The position numbers were made by a program, and so were the translations under genes. Positions 53,714 to 62,749 of a stretch of 64,000 bases of DNA are shown here, piece after piece. Source of the DNA: Indibacter alkaliphilus LW1 (lineage in GTDB: Bacteria > Bacteroidota > Bacteroidia > Cytophagales > Cyclobacteriaceae); the NCBI RefSeq assembly GCF_000295935.2, contig NZ_ALWO02000036.1:1-64000 (forward strand), in the 5' to 3' direction. The notes beneath the pieces were generated by a model. It worked only from the letters and a program-made list of their open reading frames with translations. It was not told the origin of the DNA and made no database searches. Numbering within the stretch: position 1 is the stretch's first letter; every line of letters begins with the position of its first letter.

Positions 53714-54178
53714 ATGAGCCAGATTACCATAGGAAGCTTTGAAGACTTCGAAAAATTCATAGGCCAAGACCTTGGATTATCTGAATACCATAAGATCACA
53801 CAGGAGCAGATTCAAAAATTTGCAGATGCAACCTTAGATCAACAGTGGATCCATACTGACCCCGAAAGGGCAAAGACAGAAGGGGCATTTGGAAATACCA
53901 TTGCACATGGTTACCTGACATTGTCTCTCGTTCCCTACCTATGGGAGCAGATTGTCCAGGTAGAAAATCTCAAAATGATGGTCAATTACGGGATCGAGAA
54001 TCTGCGATTTGCCCAAGCTGTATTGGTTGAAAATGAAGTCAGGCTGAATGCCAACCTGAAAAATGTCGTCAACCTCAGAGGTACTATCAAGGCTGAGGTG
54101 AATGTAAAACTTGAAATCAAAGACCAAAGAAAACCAGCTTTCTCTGGAGTATTGGTTTTCCTTTATCACTTTCAGTAA
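53714..54178 (+). CDS. MaoC-family (R)-enoyl-CoA hydratase
   Basis: 154 residues, one hot-dog domain. The hydratase 2 motif is in FADATLDQQWIHTDPERAK...GNTIAHGYLTLSLVP, with Asp and His in the expected order (about 39-75). Members hydrate trans-2-enoyl-CoA. Alone on the plus strand, with the 268-base upstream spacer (53446-53713) holding diverged pieces of the repeat near 13261 (aaacctgtcagggg). Confidence 0.9.
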   Translation: MSQITIGSFEDFEKFIGQDLGLSEYHKITQEQIQKFADATLDQQWIHTDPERAKTEGAFGNTIAHGYLTLSLVPYLWEQIVQVENLKMMVNYGIENLRFAQAVLVENEVRLNANLKNVVNLRGTIKAEVNVKLEIKDQRKPAFSGVLVFLYHFQ

Positions 54179-54201
54179 GCTTTAAAAGCGTAATTTCTTG
54201 T

Positions 54202-54246
54202 AACCACCTCTACTTGGAATCTATTGTGTAGAAGGTGGTTTTTTCA
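54202..54246 (+). terminator. Rho-independent terminator after the MaoC gene
   Basis: Stem AACCACCT (54202-54209) / AGGTGGTT (54233-54240) extended inward by CTAC/GTAG, followed by a T run to 54244. Confidence 0.85.
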
Positions 54247-54267
54247 TTTGTGAACCTGAACGAATGC

Positions 54268-55407
54268 TTATATCACCTCATTTAACCCAAAATAAAAAGC
54301 CCTTTGATCTCCAAAGGCAATGTCCAGCCTGATATTCAGCCCGTCTTGATTGAGCTTGTAGCGGAACCCAAACCCTCCCCCATAACGAAATCTGCTCCAG
54401 TCAAACTGTTCAGGACTTTGAGCAACCTGACCGGCATGCCCGAAAAACACCATTCCAAAATTCCTATAAACAGGCAATCTATACTCCAACTGATGCACCA
54501 TGGCATGACGGTCTCTATATCTACCTTCAAAATAACCTCTCATCCTATCACTTCCCCCGATGAGGGAAATATGCTGAAAAGGAGCTTCCCCAGTGGTAAA
54601 ACTCCACCAAGACTGTACTGCGAGAACCTGGTTATGAGTCACATTTAGATACTTTCTCAGGTCTAGCATGTATTGGCTAAATGTGAAATTACTGCCTAAA
54701 AAAGATGCAAAACCCATCCATGAAAGGCTATTGTTCCAGCCTTGGCTTGGTTGAAATATATTATCGCGGGTATCATATTTTGAAACAATGCCCAAACCGG
54801 AGAGCCTTTGCCCATCAAAGCCCAGAGGCTGCGTAGACTCCAAAACACCCCCCACCTCTCTATCTCTAATATCATCGATTCTGAATTCATAGCGAGGCCC
54901 CAAATAGACTCCTTTCGCTATTTTCCTTTCGTAGTTCAGGTGGAAATAGGCAAATCTGGTCGTATAAAACTCACCTTCAGCTAAAAGAGGGTCGTTTCCA
55001 ATTCCAAAATATCGAAAAGGGAAATTTGAAAGCTCAAACCGGGCATTCAGATAATCCCTATTTTCATTGGCCCAGAGGTCTAACTCTGTGGTGAAAATCG
55101 TCTGATTATTCAGTGTATACAAAAACGTAATGGGTAGAGTAGAGGGTCTGAGTACTTTACTGCTGTCATTTTGAAATCTAAAAACACGAATAGCTCTTGC
55201 CCCAAGGCCAAGGCTTGTTTCAGGTGAATAGACCACCGCAGGGATAATCGCCCACTTTTCTCCGGAAATAAAGTCAATGACTGCATCTCCAAAATCAAAG
55301 AGGCTCTCAGCTACACCTGCTTTTCTATCGGCCTCCTCTACTCCCTGCGCCAATAATATTCCGGAGGCATACCAAAAAAGCCCCAAGAAAAGCATCATTT
55401 TCTTCAT
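54268..55407 (-). CDS. Omp85-superfamily (BamA/TamA-like) outer-membrane protein without POTRA
   Basis: 379 residues with a signal peptide (about 1-20, ending LLAQG). The rest is the surface-antigen/bac_surface_Ag barrel; conserved elements are LGIVSKYDTRDNIFQPSQGWNN (about 200-221) and GGSDRMRGYFEGRYRDRH (about 283-300), the latter with the L6-loop (V/I)RG(Y/F) motif present as MRGYFEGR. It has no obvious POTRA repeats, as in patatin-type or stand-alone Omp85 members. It follows the TonB receptor by 35 bases on the same strand. Confidence 0.88.
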   Translation of the reverse strand: MKKMMLFLGLFWYASGILLAQGVEEADRKAGVAESLFDFGDAVIDFISGEKWAIIPAVVYSPETSLGLGARAIRVFRFQNDSSKVLRPSTLPITFLYTLNNQTIFTTELDLWANENRDYLNARFELSNFPFRYFGIGNDPLLAEGEFYTTRFAYFHLNYERKIAKGVYLGPRYEFRIDDIRDREVGGVLESTQPLGFDGQRLSGLGIVSKYDTRDNIFQPSQGWNNSLSWMGFASFLGSNFTFSQYMLDLRKYLNVTHNQVLAVQSWWSFTTGEAPFQHISLIGGSDRMRGYFEGRYRDRHAMVHQLEYRLPVYRNFGMVFFGHAGQVAQSPEQFDWSRFRYGGGFGFRYKLNQDGLNIRLDIAFGDQRAFYFGLNEVI

Positions 55408-55442
55408 CGGGACAAAAATAAGGAAATCAACCGTATTTGGAT

Positions 55443-57848
55443 TTAAAACTCCACAATGATGCCAATAGTTGGTAAAATAGTTCCAGCAGGGTTTTCTACC
55501 AGCCTCATTTTATAGCGGCTTGGATCTAACGGGTCTACTATCAAATTACCGGCATCAGACCGCTCAGGCACTAATAGGGGTGGCTGTTCTGCCCTGAAAT
55601 TATAGGCATTTTGAATATCCAAATACCAATTCAGATTCCACTTATCAAAGAAGTACCTTTTGTCTATCCGGAAGTCCAATTGATGAAATGCATTAAGTCG
55701 CTCCGCATTGATCCTATTGAAATCCGGGATGGCCATGCCACGTAAATCCCAGACTTCTCTTAAAGATGAGGCCTCCACATCTACAGGAGTGTAAGGCAAA
55801 CCTCCCAAATATCTCCAACGTGCTCCCACTTCCCAATTTCTGGCAAAGCGCTTTCCTGCTGTAAGACTAACAATGATCCTGTTATCCCATGCAGAAGGCA
55901 CAAAGCCTACAGTATTGGGATTTGTGAATTCCGATCTGACCAAAGTAACTGAGGCTATTCCAAAAAAATCATTGAATAAGCGCTGCTGGGCCAAAAATTC
56001 CAAGCCAAAGGCTCTTCCTTCTGAATCTGAATTGACGGCTTCATTCCCTATGACTCCAAAATCAGCCCCCAAATTTGCCAAAGCAATCCCGTTCCTGAGT
56101 GAAGAAGGATAGTTGGCATATAGTTTATAAAACCCCTCCAAACTGAACCTTCTGCTTTTTTCAGGAATCACTTTTTCAATTCCTGTGACAAAATGAGTGG
56201 ATCGGATAAACTTGATATCATTTTGTTGATTGACCAATTCACCTTCATTATTCCTAAAGCCCAAGGCAGTATAAGGCGGTTTTTGATAATATACACCTAC
56301 ATTTCCTGTCCAAAATAATTGTGGGACAATCTGATAGGAGAGTGAAAACCTGGGTGAAATCTGGTTCAAAGGGTTTCTGGCAGTTTCCCCAAAATCTGAA
56401 CCGTCGACCCGCACCCCACCTGTTAATAAAAGCCTGTCATTTTTGGAAGTCTGACTGGCAGAAATAAATGCTCCATAGCTATTGAAAAGACTTCTGTCAT
56501 TAACCTCTATTATCCCGCCTTCTCCTGCTAAAGTGAACCTGTCAAAATTGTTGATTAAATATCTGGCGAATTCGTAATTCATGCCATATTTAAGAGTAGT
56601 CCTTCCTCTGAAAATGCTGTTCTCAATACGGACCTTATTTTCACTTTCCTGAGAGGTATAATCAAAAAGTAAGTTGTCGGGATTTGTATCATCATTTTGG
56701 AAATATTTGAAAGAGCGGTTATTCAGCATATTTCTGCTGAGAATAAAAGTCCAGAATCCATTCTCTCTGAATCTCTTCAATTTTAACCCCGTCGTGTAAT
56801 TCCACTGCGTGGATATTGGCAGGTTTTCAAGCAGGTATAGCCTGTTTTCTCTTTCATCCTCTGTTTCATTACCGGGTGTATCAAAATTTAGAGAAAACAA
56901 ATCAATCGCACCAACTCCCAAAAATGTCAACTCAGTTTTGTCATTGATTTTGGTTTTGGTTTTGACTGTAAAGTCATTGAAGGTAGGTAGGAAAGGCAAA
57001 CCCAATGCTCTGAACAAAAGCTGCAAATATGATTGTCTGGCCGACACGAGGTAAGTGGTTTTTTCTCCAATAGGTCCTTCATTGGAAAGGGTAAATTCAC
57101 TTGCTCCAAGCGTAACCTGGGTAAACATTTTGTCTTTCCGGCCATCTTTTAGGTCAAATTCAAAAAAGGAACTCAGGGAATTCATCCTGTCTGCGGGAAA
57201 TCCCCCAGTGATCACATCCACATTTTTTATCAGGTTTACATTCAAGATGCCTACCGGACCTCCAGAGGAACCTTGTGTAGCAAAATGGTTGATAACTGGA
57301 ACTTCAATCTCCTCAATAAAAAATTTGTTTTCATTGGGAGCACCTCCTCTGATTATGATGTCATTTCTGAAACTCGCAGTGCTGGCAACACCCGGTAGGG
57401 ACTGAATCACCCTGCTGATATCTCTGTTGCCACCTGGATAGCGCTCAATTTCATTGGTGTTGAGACTACGGACAGAAATGGGCTTGTCTTCTGACCTGGA
57501 AAAACCGGCCTCTACCGTGACCTCACCCAGGTCTGAGGCCTCCTCACGCAGTTCAAAATCAAGCCGTACGGCTCTCGCTCTTGTAATCTGGATTTCAAAT
57601 TCAGTTTTGGTTCTGAAACCTATAAAACTGGCCCTTACATTGTAAAGACCCGGAGTAATTCCTATGATCTCGTAATCACCATTTTCATCTGTTACTGTTC
57701 CATAGTCCGTATTGAGCAAAACCACATTTGCAAAGGGAACTCCTTCATTATTGACTGGATTAAAAACCCTGCCCCTTATAGCTCCTTCTTGAGCAAATAG
57801 AAATGTTACCTGGGATAAAATCAGAAAAAAGAGTAAAGAATGTTTCAT
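55443..57848 (-). CDS. TonB-dependent receptor with carboxypeptidase-regulatory domain
   Basis: 801 residues. Signal peptide (about 1-19, ending LFAQ), then a CarboxypepD_reg-like domain (about 24-105; IRGRVFNPVNNEGVPFANVVLLNTDYGT), then the plug (about 120-230; RYPGGNRDISRVIQSLPGVASTASFRNDIIIRGGAPNENKFFIE) and a barrel to the end. This is the SusC/RagA-like and Cir-like mix usual in Bacteroidota. No SusD partner gene is adjacent, so it is not a classic SusCD pair. The imported compound is unknown. Confidence 0.92.
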   Translation of the reverse strand: MKHSLLFFLILSQVTFLFAQEGAIRGRVFNPVNNEGVPFANVVLLNTDYGTVTDENGDYEIIGITPGLYNVRASFIGFRTKTEFEIQITRARAVRLDFELREEASDLGEVTVEAGFSRSEDKPISVRSLNTNEIERYPGGNRDISRVIQSLPGVASTASFRNDIIIRGGAPNENKFFIEEIEVPVINHFATQGSSGGPVGILNVNLIKNVDVITGGFPADRMNSLSSFFEFDLKDGRKDKMFTQVTLGASEFTLSNEGPIGEKTTYLVSARQSYLQLLFRALGLPFLPTFNDFTVKTKTKINDKTELTFLGVGAIDLFSLNFDTPGNETEDERENRLYLLENLPISTQWNYTTGLKLKRFRENGFWTFILSRNMLNNRSFKYFQNDDTNPDNLLFDYTSQESENKVRIENSIFRGRTTLKYGMNYEFARYLINNFDRFTLAGEGGIIEVNDRSLFNSYGAFISASQTSKNDRLLLTGGVRVDGSDFGETARNPLNQISPRFSLSYQIVPQLFWTGNVGVYYQKPPYTALGFRNNEGELVNQQNDIKFIRSTHFVTGIEKVIPEKSRRFSLEGFYKLYANYPSSLRNGIALANLGADFGVIGNEAVNSDSEGRAFGLEFLAQQRLFNDFFGIASVTLVRSEFTNPNTVGFVPSAWDNRIIVSLTAGKRFARNWEVGARWRYLGGLPYTPVDVEASSLREVWDLRGMAIPDFNRINAERLNAFHQLDFRIDKRYFFDKWNLNWYLDIQNAYNFRAEQPPLLVPERSDAGNLIVDPLDPSRYKMRLVENPAGTILPTIGIIVEF

Positions 57849-57938
57849 AGTTGGGTATCAACAATATTTGTAAAAGCTTGAAAACTGACAATTGTTTATA
57901 AAAAGGCTAAATTCATTGAAAAAAATATCTATTCAGGA

Positions 57939-58643
57939 TTATGAATTTTCTTTTACACGCCAAAGCCTCCACCAAGGAGTCCCCGGAGAATCATGATGTT
58001 CAAAGTGATAACCAAAAAAATAACAGGAAAGAAAAGCCCATATATGATTTTTTGACTGACTTTGAGAGTGGTGTTTATTGTTCGATTCTCCCCGGTGAGG
58101 TAGATAGGTTCCAAAATAAAAAAGCTGCAAGGTGGAAAGAATCGCAGGTAGCATCCAAAAGACAATCAGATTCTCTGTGGGAAGATACAGCTTGAGGATG
58201 TTAAAGGTCACTGCCATCAAAAGCATTTGCCAAATAGTCACATACTGTCTGATAAAGCTCAAATACCAAATAAAGAAATTTCCCGAATGGTGATAATCGG
58301 GATCCTTATCTGTCGCAACAAAACGGTGGTGCTCGTGGTGTTTGGGGTATAATTTCCAATAAAAGTTATAAGAAAAGAGAATAGCTGAAATCCAGCCTAT
58401 GGTATGGTTTATTTTTCTATTGGAAGACACTATACCATGCATTGCATCATGTGCAGTGATAAATAAACCTGTGTAGAGATGCATTTGAACCAACACTGCC
58501 AAATAGGTAAGTGGATTATACCAGCTGAAGTCCCATTGCAATAAAAAAAATAAAGAAATTGCCCAGAGGATTATTACCGTTGAGGCTATAAGAATCCCTT
58601 TAGGATCTATTTTTCTTTCAATATATGTAGAAGTTGTCTGCAC
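57939..58643 (-). CDS. crtW: CrtW-type beta-carotene ketolase (4,4'-oxygenase)
   Basis: 234 residues, membrane-embedded di-iron oxygenase. Histidine motifs are TAHDAMHG (about 63-70), HHEHH (about 102-106) and FFGYHFEHHDSPGTPWW near the C-terminus, with FGTYLPHR (about 180-187). This combination is the CrtW signature rather than that of fatty-acid desaturases or CrtZ. It adds keto groups at C4/C4' of beta-carotene or zeaxanthin, giving canthaxanthin or astaxanthin. Last gene of the carotenoid operon, 27 bases after ispH. Confidence 0.85.
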   Translation of the reverse strand: MQTTSTYIERKIDPKGILIASTVIILWAISLFFLLQWDFSWYNPLTYLAVLVQMHLYTGLFITAHDAMHGIVSSNRKINHTIGWISAILFSYNFYWKLYPKHHEHHRFVATDKDPDYHHSGNFFIWYLSFIRQYVTIWQMLLMAVTFNILKLYLPTENLIVFWMLPAILSTLQLFYFGTYLPHRGESNNKHHSQSQSKNHIWAFLSCYFFGYHFEHHDSPGTPWWRLWRVKENS

Positions 58644-58670
58644 AGTACAAAGGTAGGAAGAATCTGCTAC

Positions 58671-59516
58671 CTAAAAGGCCTCAATCCTTTCTTTCACTTG
58701 CTCCATCAGCCACATAGGTGTAGAGGTAGCTCCGCATATTCCAACACTTTCACCATTTTTAAACCAATTTTTATCTACTTGTTCAGGGTTAGATATAAAA
58801 TAAGTATTGGAATTTTTTTCTTTGCACACATTATAGAGAACTTTTCCGTTGGAAGATTTTGTACCACTGACAAAAACTATATGGTCAAATTTTTCTGCAA
58901 AATCTCTCAATTCCTTATCCCTGTTGGACACCTGTCTACAAATTGTGTCATTGGTATTGACTGTAATTCCGTTTTCTTTCAGGATTTGATTGATCTCATA
59001 AAATTTGTCTGTGCTTTTAGTAGTCTGACTGTATAAAGTGATATTCCTTGGCAGGTTCGGCAAGTCCAACTCATTGATATCCTGAAAAACAACTGCTTTA
59101 TTGTTGGTTTGTCCCAACAGGCCTATCACCTCTGCATGCCCATGCTTACCATAGATGTAGATAGACTCCTCTTTGTCAAAGGAGTTTTTGATTCTATACT
59201 GCAATTTGAGCACTACCGGGCAACTTGCATCGATCAGGGTAAGGTTGTTATTGATCGCCAATTCGTAAGTAGAAGGCGGTTCACCATGAGCTCTGATAAG
59301 CACCTTTTCATTGTATAAGTCTTTCAGATCATCATGACAGATGATTTTGAGGCCCTTATTTGTCAGTCGATTTACCTCTTCGTCATTGTGCACAATATCT
59401 CCCAAACAGTAGAGATATCCTTGTTCTTCCAGTATTTCTTCTGCCATTTCTATGGCATAAACCACCCCGAAGCAAAAGCCTGAATGCTGATCTATATGTA
59501 CACGGAGATTCATCAT
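58671..59516 (-). CDS. ispH: 4-hydroxy-3-methylbut-2-enyl diphosphate reductase
   Basis: 281 residues. The last MEP-pathway enzyme: makes IPP and DMAPP with a [4Fe-4S] cluster. The three Cys ligands are in HSGFCFGV (Cys15), DASCPVV (about 98) and GICGATSTP (about 262), together with the conserved His and Glu residues. Full length. The start overlaps the stop codon of the short ORF at 59513-59662 by four bases (ATGA), so translation is probably coupled. Its place inside a carotenoid operon links precursor supply to pigment demand. Confidence 0.95.
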   Translation of the reverse strand: MMNLRVHIDQHSGFCFGVVYAIEMAEEILEEQGYLYCLGDIVHNDEEVNRLTNKGLKIICHDDLKDLYNEKVLIRAHGEPPSTYELAINNNLTLIDASCPVVLKLQYRIKNSFDKEESIYIYGKHGHAEVIGLLGQTNNKAVVFQDINELDLPNLPRNITLYSQTTKSTDKFYEINQILKENGITVNTNDTICRQVSNRDKELRDFAEKFDHIVFVSGTKSSNGKVLYNVCKEKNSNTYFISNPEQVDKNWFKNGESVGICGATSTPMWLMEQVKERIEAF

Positions 59517-59662
59517 AGGTTATAAACTTTTGACCTTTGGAATTGTTTTGGGCTGTATGATTCTTTCCTAAATAGAAGCAAATAAGTCCTTTCGGAAAAA
59601 GACCTGATCAGCGGTAATGATGTCGCCAGAATATTTAAAATCAGGTATAGGTACTTTTCCAT
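59513..59662 (-). pseudogene. 49-codon ORF resembling the N-terminus of a lycopene cyclase domain
   Basis: The reading frame starts MEKYLYLILNILATS, with a good ribosome-binding site (TAGGAGAAATT just upstream; the TAG is the crtB stop), and runs PLIRSFSER before losing similarity. The first 25 or so residues have the look of the first helix of bacterial CrtYc/lycopene cyclase domain proteins (M-K-Y-YLLLN...FPL-SF). It ends with TGA overlapping the ispH start. A remnant of crtY after an internal deletion is my reading; a real 49-residue membrane peptide is the alternative. Confidence 0.5.
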
Positions 59663-59670
59663 AATTTCTC

Positions 59671-60513
59671 CTAGCTCAATCCCAACTTCATCCCAAAATA
59701 TGTCCCTAGAAGCAGGGATAATTTTCTGGAATTTGGAATTCTGATTCTTTGATGTGTAATGATTTCCGGCTCTAGCCCCTTAATTTTGGTAAAGAGCTTG
59801 AGGTAGTAAAGGTAGGCTACTTTGACACCAAGTTTTGCTCCTTTTGGAAGTTGTTGGATGCCGATCAAAGCATCGTTAAAGTCTTTTTGAATATCTTCTT
59901 CAATAAGAGTCTTTACAGATTTGTTAAAATTATTGTAGTCTACACCTGGAAAATATACTCTTCCCCTTTCTTCAAAATCACTTTTAATATCTCTTAGAAA
60001 ATTGACTTTCTGGAAAGCTGCTCCCAGCTTACAGGCAGGTGATTTTAATTTTTCGTAAAGGTGGTTATCTCCTTCACAAAAAACCTTTAAACACATCAGC
60101 CCCACCACTTCAGCAGAACCATAAATGTATTCGTGATATTTGGAATCATCATAAGTCTTGAAATCCAAATCCATTTCCATGCTTTTCAAGAACGCCTCAA
60201 TGAGATCAAGATCAATCTGATATTGATTGACGATCAGTTGAAATGCATGAAGAACAGGGTTGAGTGAAATTTTTTCTTCAATTGACTTATACGTATCTTC
60301 TTTGAACAATTCAAGCAAGGTTTTTTTGTCCTTATCGTGAAAAGTGTCTACGATTTCATCGGCATAGCGCACAAAACCATAAATGGCATAAATAGGCAGA
60401 TGAAATTTCTTGTCAAGTGTTTTGATACCCAAGGTAAAGCTCGTGCTGTACCTTTGAGTGATCAGTTTTGAACACTCTAATGTAGTCTGATTAAAAAGCT
60501 GAATTGCATCCAT
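59671..60513 (-). CDS. crtB: 15-cis-phytoene synthase
   Basis: About 280 residues. Joins two geranylgeranyl diphosphates head to head. The two Asp-rich Mg sites are RYADEIVD (Asp 52 and 56) and NFLRDIKSDFEERGRVYFP (about 165-183). The ATG at 60513 (MDAIQLF) is preferred over the TTG at 60528. The gene lies 21 bases after crtI and eight bases before the short ORF that leads to ispH, so it is in the middle of one transcript. Confidence 0.95.
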   Translation of the reverse strand: MDAIQLFNQTTLECSKLITQRYSTSFTLGIKTLDKKFHLPIYAIYGFVRYADEIVDTFHDKDKKTLLELFKEDTYKSIEEKISLNPVLHAFQLIVNQYQIDLDLIEAFLKSMEMDLDFKTYDDSKYHEYIYGSAEVVGLMCLKVFCEGDNHLYEKLKSPACKLGAAFQKVNFLRDIKSDFEERGRVYFPGVDYNNFNKSVKTLIEEDIQKDFNDALIGIQQLPKGAKLGVKVAYLYYLKLFTKIKGLEPEIITHQRIRIPNSRKLSLLLGTYFGMKLGLS

Positions 60514-60534
60514 ACGGATAATATACAAATTTAT

Positions 60535-62016
60535 CTACAGATTGTTTTCTTTTATCACTTCTTTAGCAACCACATGTCCTGAAATCAAGGATGGCGGTAC
60601 TCCAGGTCCTGGAACCGTCAGCTGCCCTGTGTAATACAGATTCTTTACCTTCTTATTTTTAAGAGAAGGCTTTAAAATTGCAGTCTGAAGTAGTGTATTT
60701 GCCAGACCATAGGCATTGCCTTTGAATGCATTATAATCTGACTTGAAATCCTTGTGAGCATAAGACCTTTTAAATATGATGTGGTCTCTGACATTCTGCC
60801 CAGTAAGTTTTTCCAGCCTGTCCATGATTAATTCAAAGTATTTTTCCCTGAGTTCTTCGGTATCTTCTAAATCCGGGGCCAAGGGAACAAGGAGGAAAAG
60901 GTTTTCTTTCCCTTCAGGGGCCACTGTTTTATCTGTAATAGAAGGAACTGAGGCATAGAAAAGCGGTTTTTCGGGCCAGCGAGGATTGGTGTATATGGCA
61001 TCTGCATGAGGACCTAGAGGCTCATCGAAAAACAGGTTGTGATGCCTAAGGTTATTTAACTTTTTATCTATACCCAGATAAAAAAGCAAACTCGAAGGAG
61101 CCATTACTCTTTTATCCCAATACGACTCGCTATAGTTTCTATTTTCAGGACTGAGCAACTGACTGTCGACATGATGATAATCAGCTCCTGCTACTATAAT
61201 GTCAGCAGTAATGTTTTCCCCGGTTTTTAACTCTACGCCATTTGCTAATCCGTCCCGTACAAGAATCTTAGAAACATCAGCATCAAACTTGAATTTTACA
61301 CCCTTTTCTTCTGCCAGGCTTACCATACCCTCGATGATCTTATGCATTCCACCTTTTGGATACCAAGTACCTAAAGCGATATCCGCATAATTCATCAGGC
61401 TGTATAATGCGGGTATGTTCTGAGCTGTTTCGCCAAGAAACAAAACCGGAAATTCCATCAGGCGGATAATCTTATCCGCTTTAAAAAACTTATGTACGTG
61501 CTTTGACATGGATTGGAAAATATCCATACGAAGCATGTCCAGAAGTAACTTAGGACTTGCAAACTCCATTAAAGACCTGCTTGGTCTATACACCAAGTCC
61601 TGAATGCCAACTTTATATTTATATGCTGCTTGCTTCAGAAATTCGTCCAACTTTGGCCCCACACCTGGTTCAATGGACTCGAGCAAGTTTCTAAATTCAT
61701 CCAGATTGGCTGGAATATCCATGAAATCATCCTCTCCAAACACAACAGTATAAGAGGGGTCTAACCTTTCCAATTCATAATAATCAGAAGGTTTTTTGCC
61801 AAAATGGGAAAAGTAGGTTTCAAAAACATCCGGCATCCAATACCAACTTGGTCCCATATCAAAAACAAAACCCTCGGCCTCGAACTTTCTAGCTCTACCA
61901 CCGGGGGTTGAATTTTTTTCTAACAGGGTTACTTCGTATCCTAAATGTGCCAGATGTGTTGCGGCTGACAATCCGGCAAAACCAGAACCTATCACCAACA
62001 CATGCTTTTTGGGCAT
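60535..62016 (-). CDS. crtI: Phytoene desaturase (CrtI type)
   Basis: 493 residues. FAD-dependent conversion of phytoene to lycopene. The N-terminal dinucleotide fold is VLVIGSGFAGLSAATHLAHLG with LLEKNSTPGGRARKF. The C-terminal FAD motif is YYTGQLTVPGPGVPPSLISGH, the CrtI family mark. Full length. It begins five bases after the sigma-factor gene and reads on into crtB. Confidence 0.95.
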   Translation of the reverse strand: MPKKHVLVIGSGFAGLSAATHLAHLGYEVTLLEKNSTPGGRARKFEAEGFVFDMGPSWYWMPDVFETYFSHFGKKPSDYYELERLDPSYTVVFGEDDFMDIPANLDEFRNLLESIEPGVGPKLDEFLKQAAYKYKVGIQDLVYRPSRSLMEFASPKLLLDMLRMDIFQSMSKHVHKFFKADKIIRLMEFPVLFLGETAQNIPALYSLMNYADIALGTWYPKGGMHKIIEGMVSLAEEKGVKFKFDADVSKILVRDGLANGVELKTGENITADIIVAGADYHHVDSQLLSPENRNYSESYWDKRVMAPSSLLFYLGIDKKLNNLRHHNLFFDEPLGPHADAIYTNPRWPEKPLFYASVPSITDKTVAPEGKENLFLLVPLAPDLEDTEELREKYFELIMDRLEKLTGQNVRDHIIFKRSYAHKDFKSDYNAFKGNAYGLANTLLQTAILKPSLKNKKVKNLYYTGQLTVPGPGVPPSLISGHVVAKEVIKENNL

Positions 62017-62021
62017 AAAAT

Positions 62022-62534
62022 TTAATTTTTAAATCTGTAGACGTTCAAATCTTCTTTGAGAAGCTTCCTTGCAATATGTATTCTATTCTTAACAGTTCCT
62101 ATCGGAATTTCCAATTTATCCGCGATTTCATGGTATTTAAAACCTTTATAATGCATCATGAAAGGAACCTTATATACATCATCCAAGCTTTCAATGGCTG
62201 TATAAATATCATCCATAGTAAAATCTCCAAAGGCACCATTTTCTATCAAAGCATCACCTGAATTGATATAATGCAAATTATCAGTGGTATCAACGAAAGT
62301 TCCTCTTCTTACCATTCTTTGGTAATTGGTGATAAAGGTATTTTTCATGATCGTGTAAAGCCACGCTTTCAAATTAGTCCCCTCCGTAAACTTGTCCTTG
62401 TTTGTGAAGGCTTTTACCATTGTGTCTTGTAAGAGATCATTGGCATCATCCATATCTCTTGTCAATTTAAGAGCAAAAGGCTTCAATGCACTGGACATCT
62501 TGTGAAGTGAGTAACTAAATTCTAGAGTTGTCAT
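62022..62534 (-). CDS. ECF RNA polymerase sigma factor
   Basis: 170 residues with region 2 (about 15-85; RDMDDANDLLQDTMVKAFTNKDKF and LKAWLYTIMKNTFITNYQR) and region 4 (about 110-165; ALESLDDVYKVPFMMHYKGFKYHEIADKLEIPIGTVKNRIH, only named by its DVYKVPF and GTVKNRIH segments). No anti-sigma gene is adjacent. It is the first gene after the CarH-like operator and is co-transcribed with crtI, so light would raise both the enzymes and a sigma factor that could extend the response to other genes. Its own target promoters cannot be read from this window. Confidence 0.92.
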   Translation of the reverse strand: MTTLEFSYSLHKMSSALKPFALKLTRDMDDANDLLQDTMVKAFTNKDKFTEGTNLKAWLYTIMKNTFITNYQRMVRRGTFVDTTDNLHYINSGDALIENGAFGDFTMDDIYTAIESLDDVYKVPFMMHYKGFKYHEIADKLEIPIGTVKNRIHIARKLLKEDLNVYRFKN

Positions 62535-62546
62535 GGCTTTTTGTTT

Positions 62547-62587
62547 TTTGTTTAATCAAATGTAGTGATGATTAAACAAATACCAAA
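62547..62587 (-). promoter_or_regulatory. Carotenoid-operon promoter embedded in a MerR-type operator
   Basis: On the minus strand TTTG (complement of 62584-62587) and TACATTTG (complement of 62557-62564) are separated by 19 bases, an exact match to the Bacteroidota promoter TTTG-N19-TAnnTTTG. A perfect 12-base inverted repeat TTTGTTTAATCA (62547-62558) / TGATTAAACAAA (62569-62580), with a 10-base spacer, covers the -7 box and the promoter core. Related half-sites occur upstream at about 62593-62602 (TTGTCTAATT) and 62614-62628 (TTAAACAA). The layout fits repression by the adjacent CarH-like regulator in the dark. Confidence 0.75.
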
Positions 62588-62691
62588 TATTTTGTCTAAT
62601 TATTTTTCATTTTTCTTAAACAAAATTAAGAATTCGAAGCGCAAAAAGGTTAAAAAAGCTTCATATGGGAGAAATAGGGTGGTTTTGGCAT

Positions 62692-62722
62692 AAAAAAAAG
62701 CGAAGGAATAAAACTTCGCTTT
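62692..62722 (-). terminator. Rho-independent terminator of the crtZ-merR transcript
   Basis: Perfect 9-base stem AAAGCGAAG (62697-62705) / CTTCGCTTT (62714-62722). Read on the minus strand it runs into eight T. It isolates the crtZ-merR transcript from the sigma-crt operon, which must therefore use its own promoter at 62547-62587. Confidence 0.88.
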
Positions 62723-62749
62723 GTTTAACATTTATCTCAATTTGTTAAA

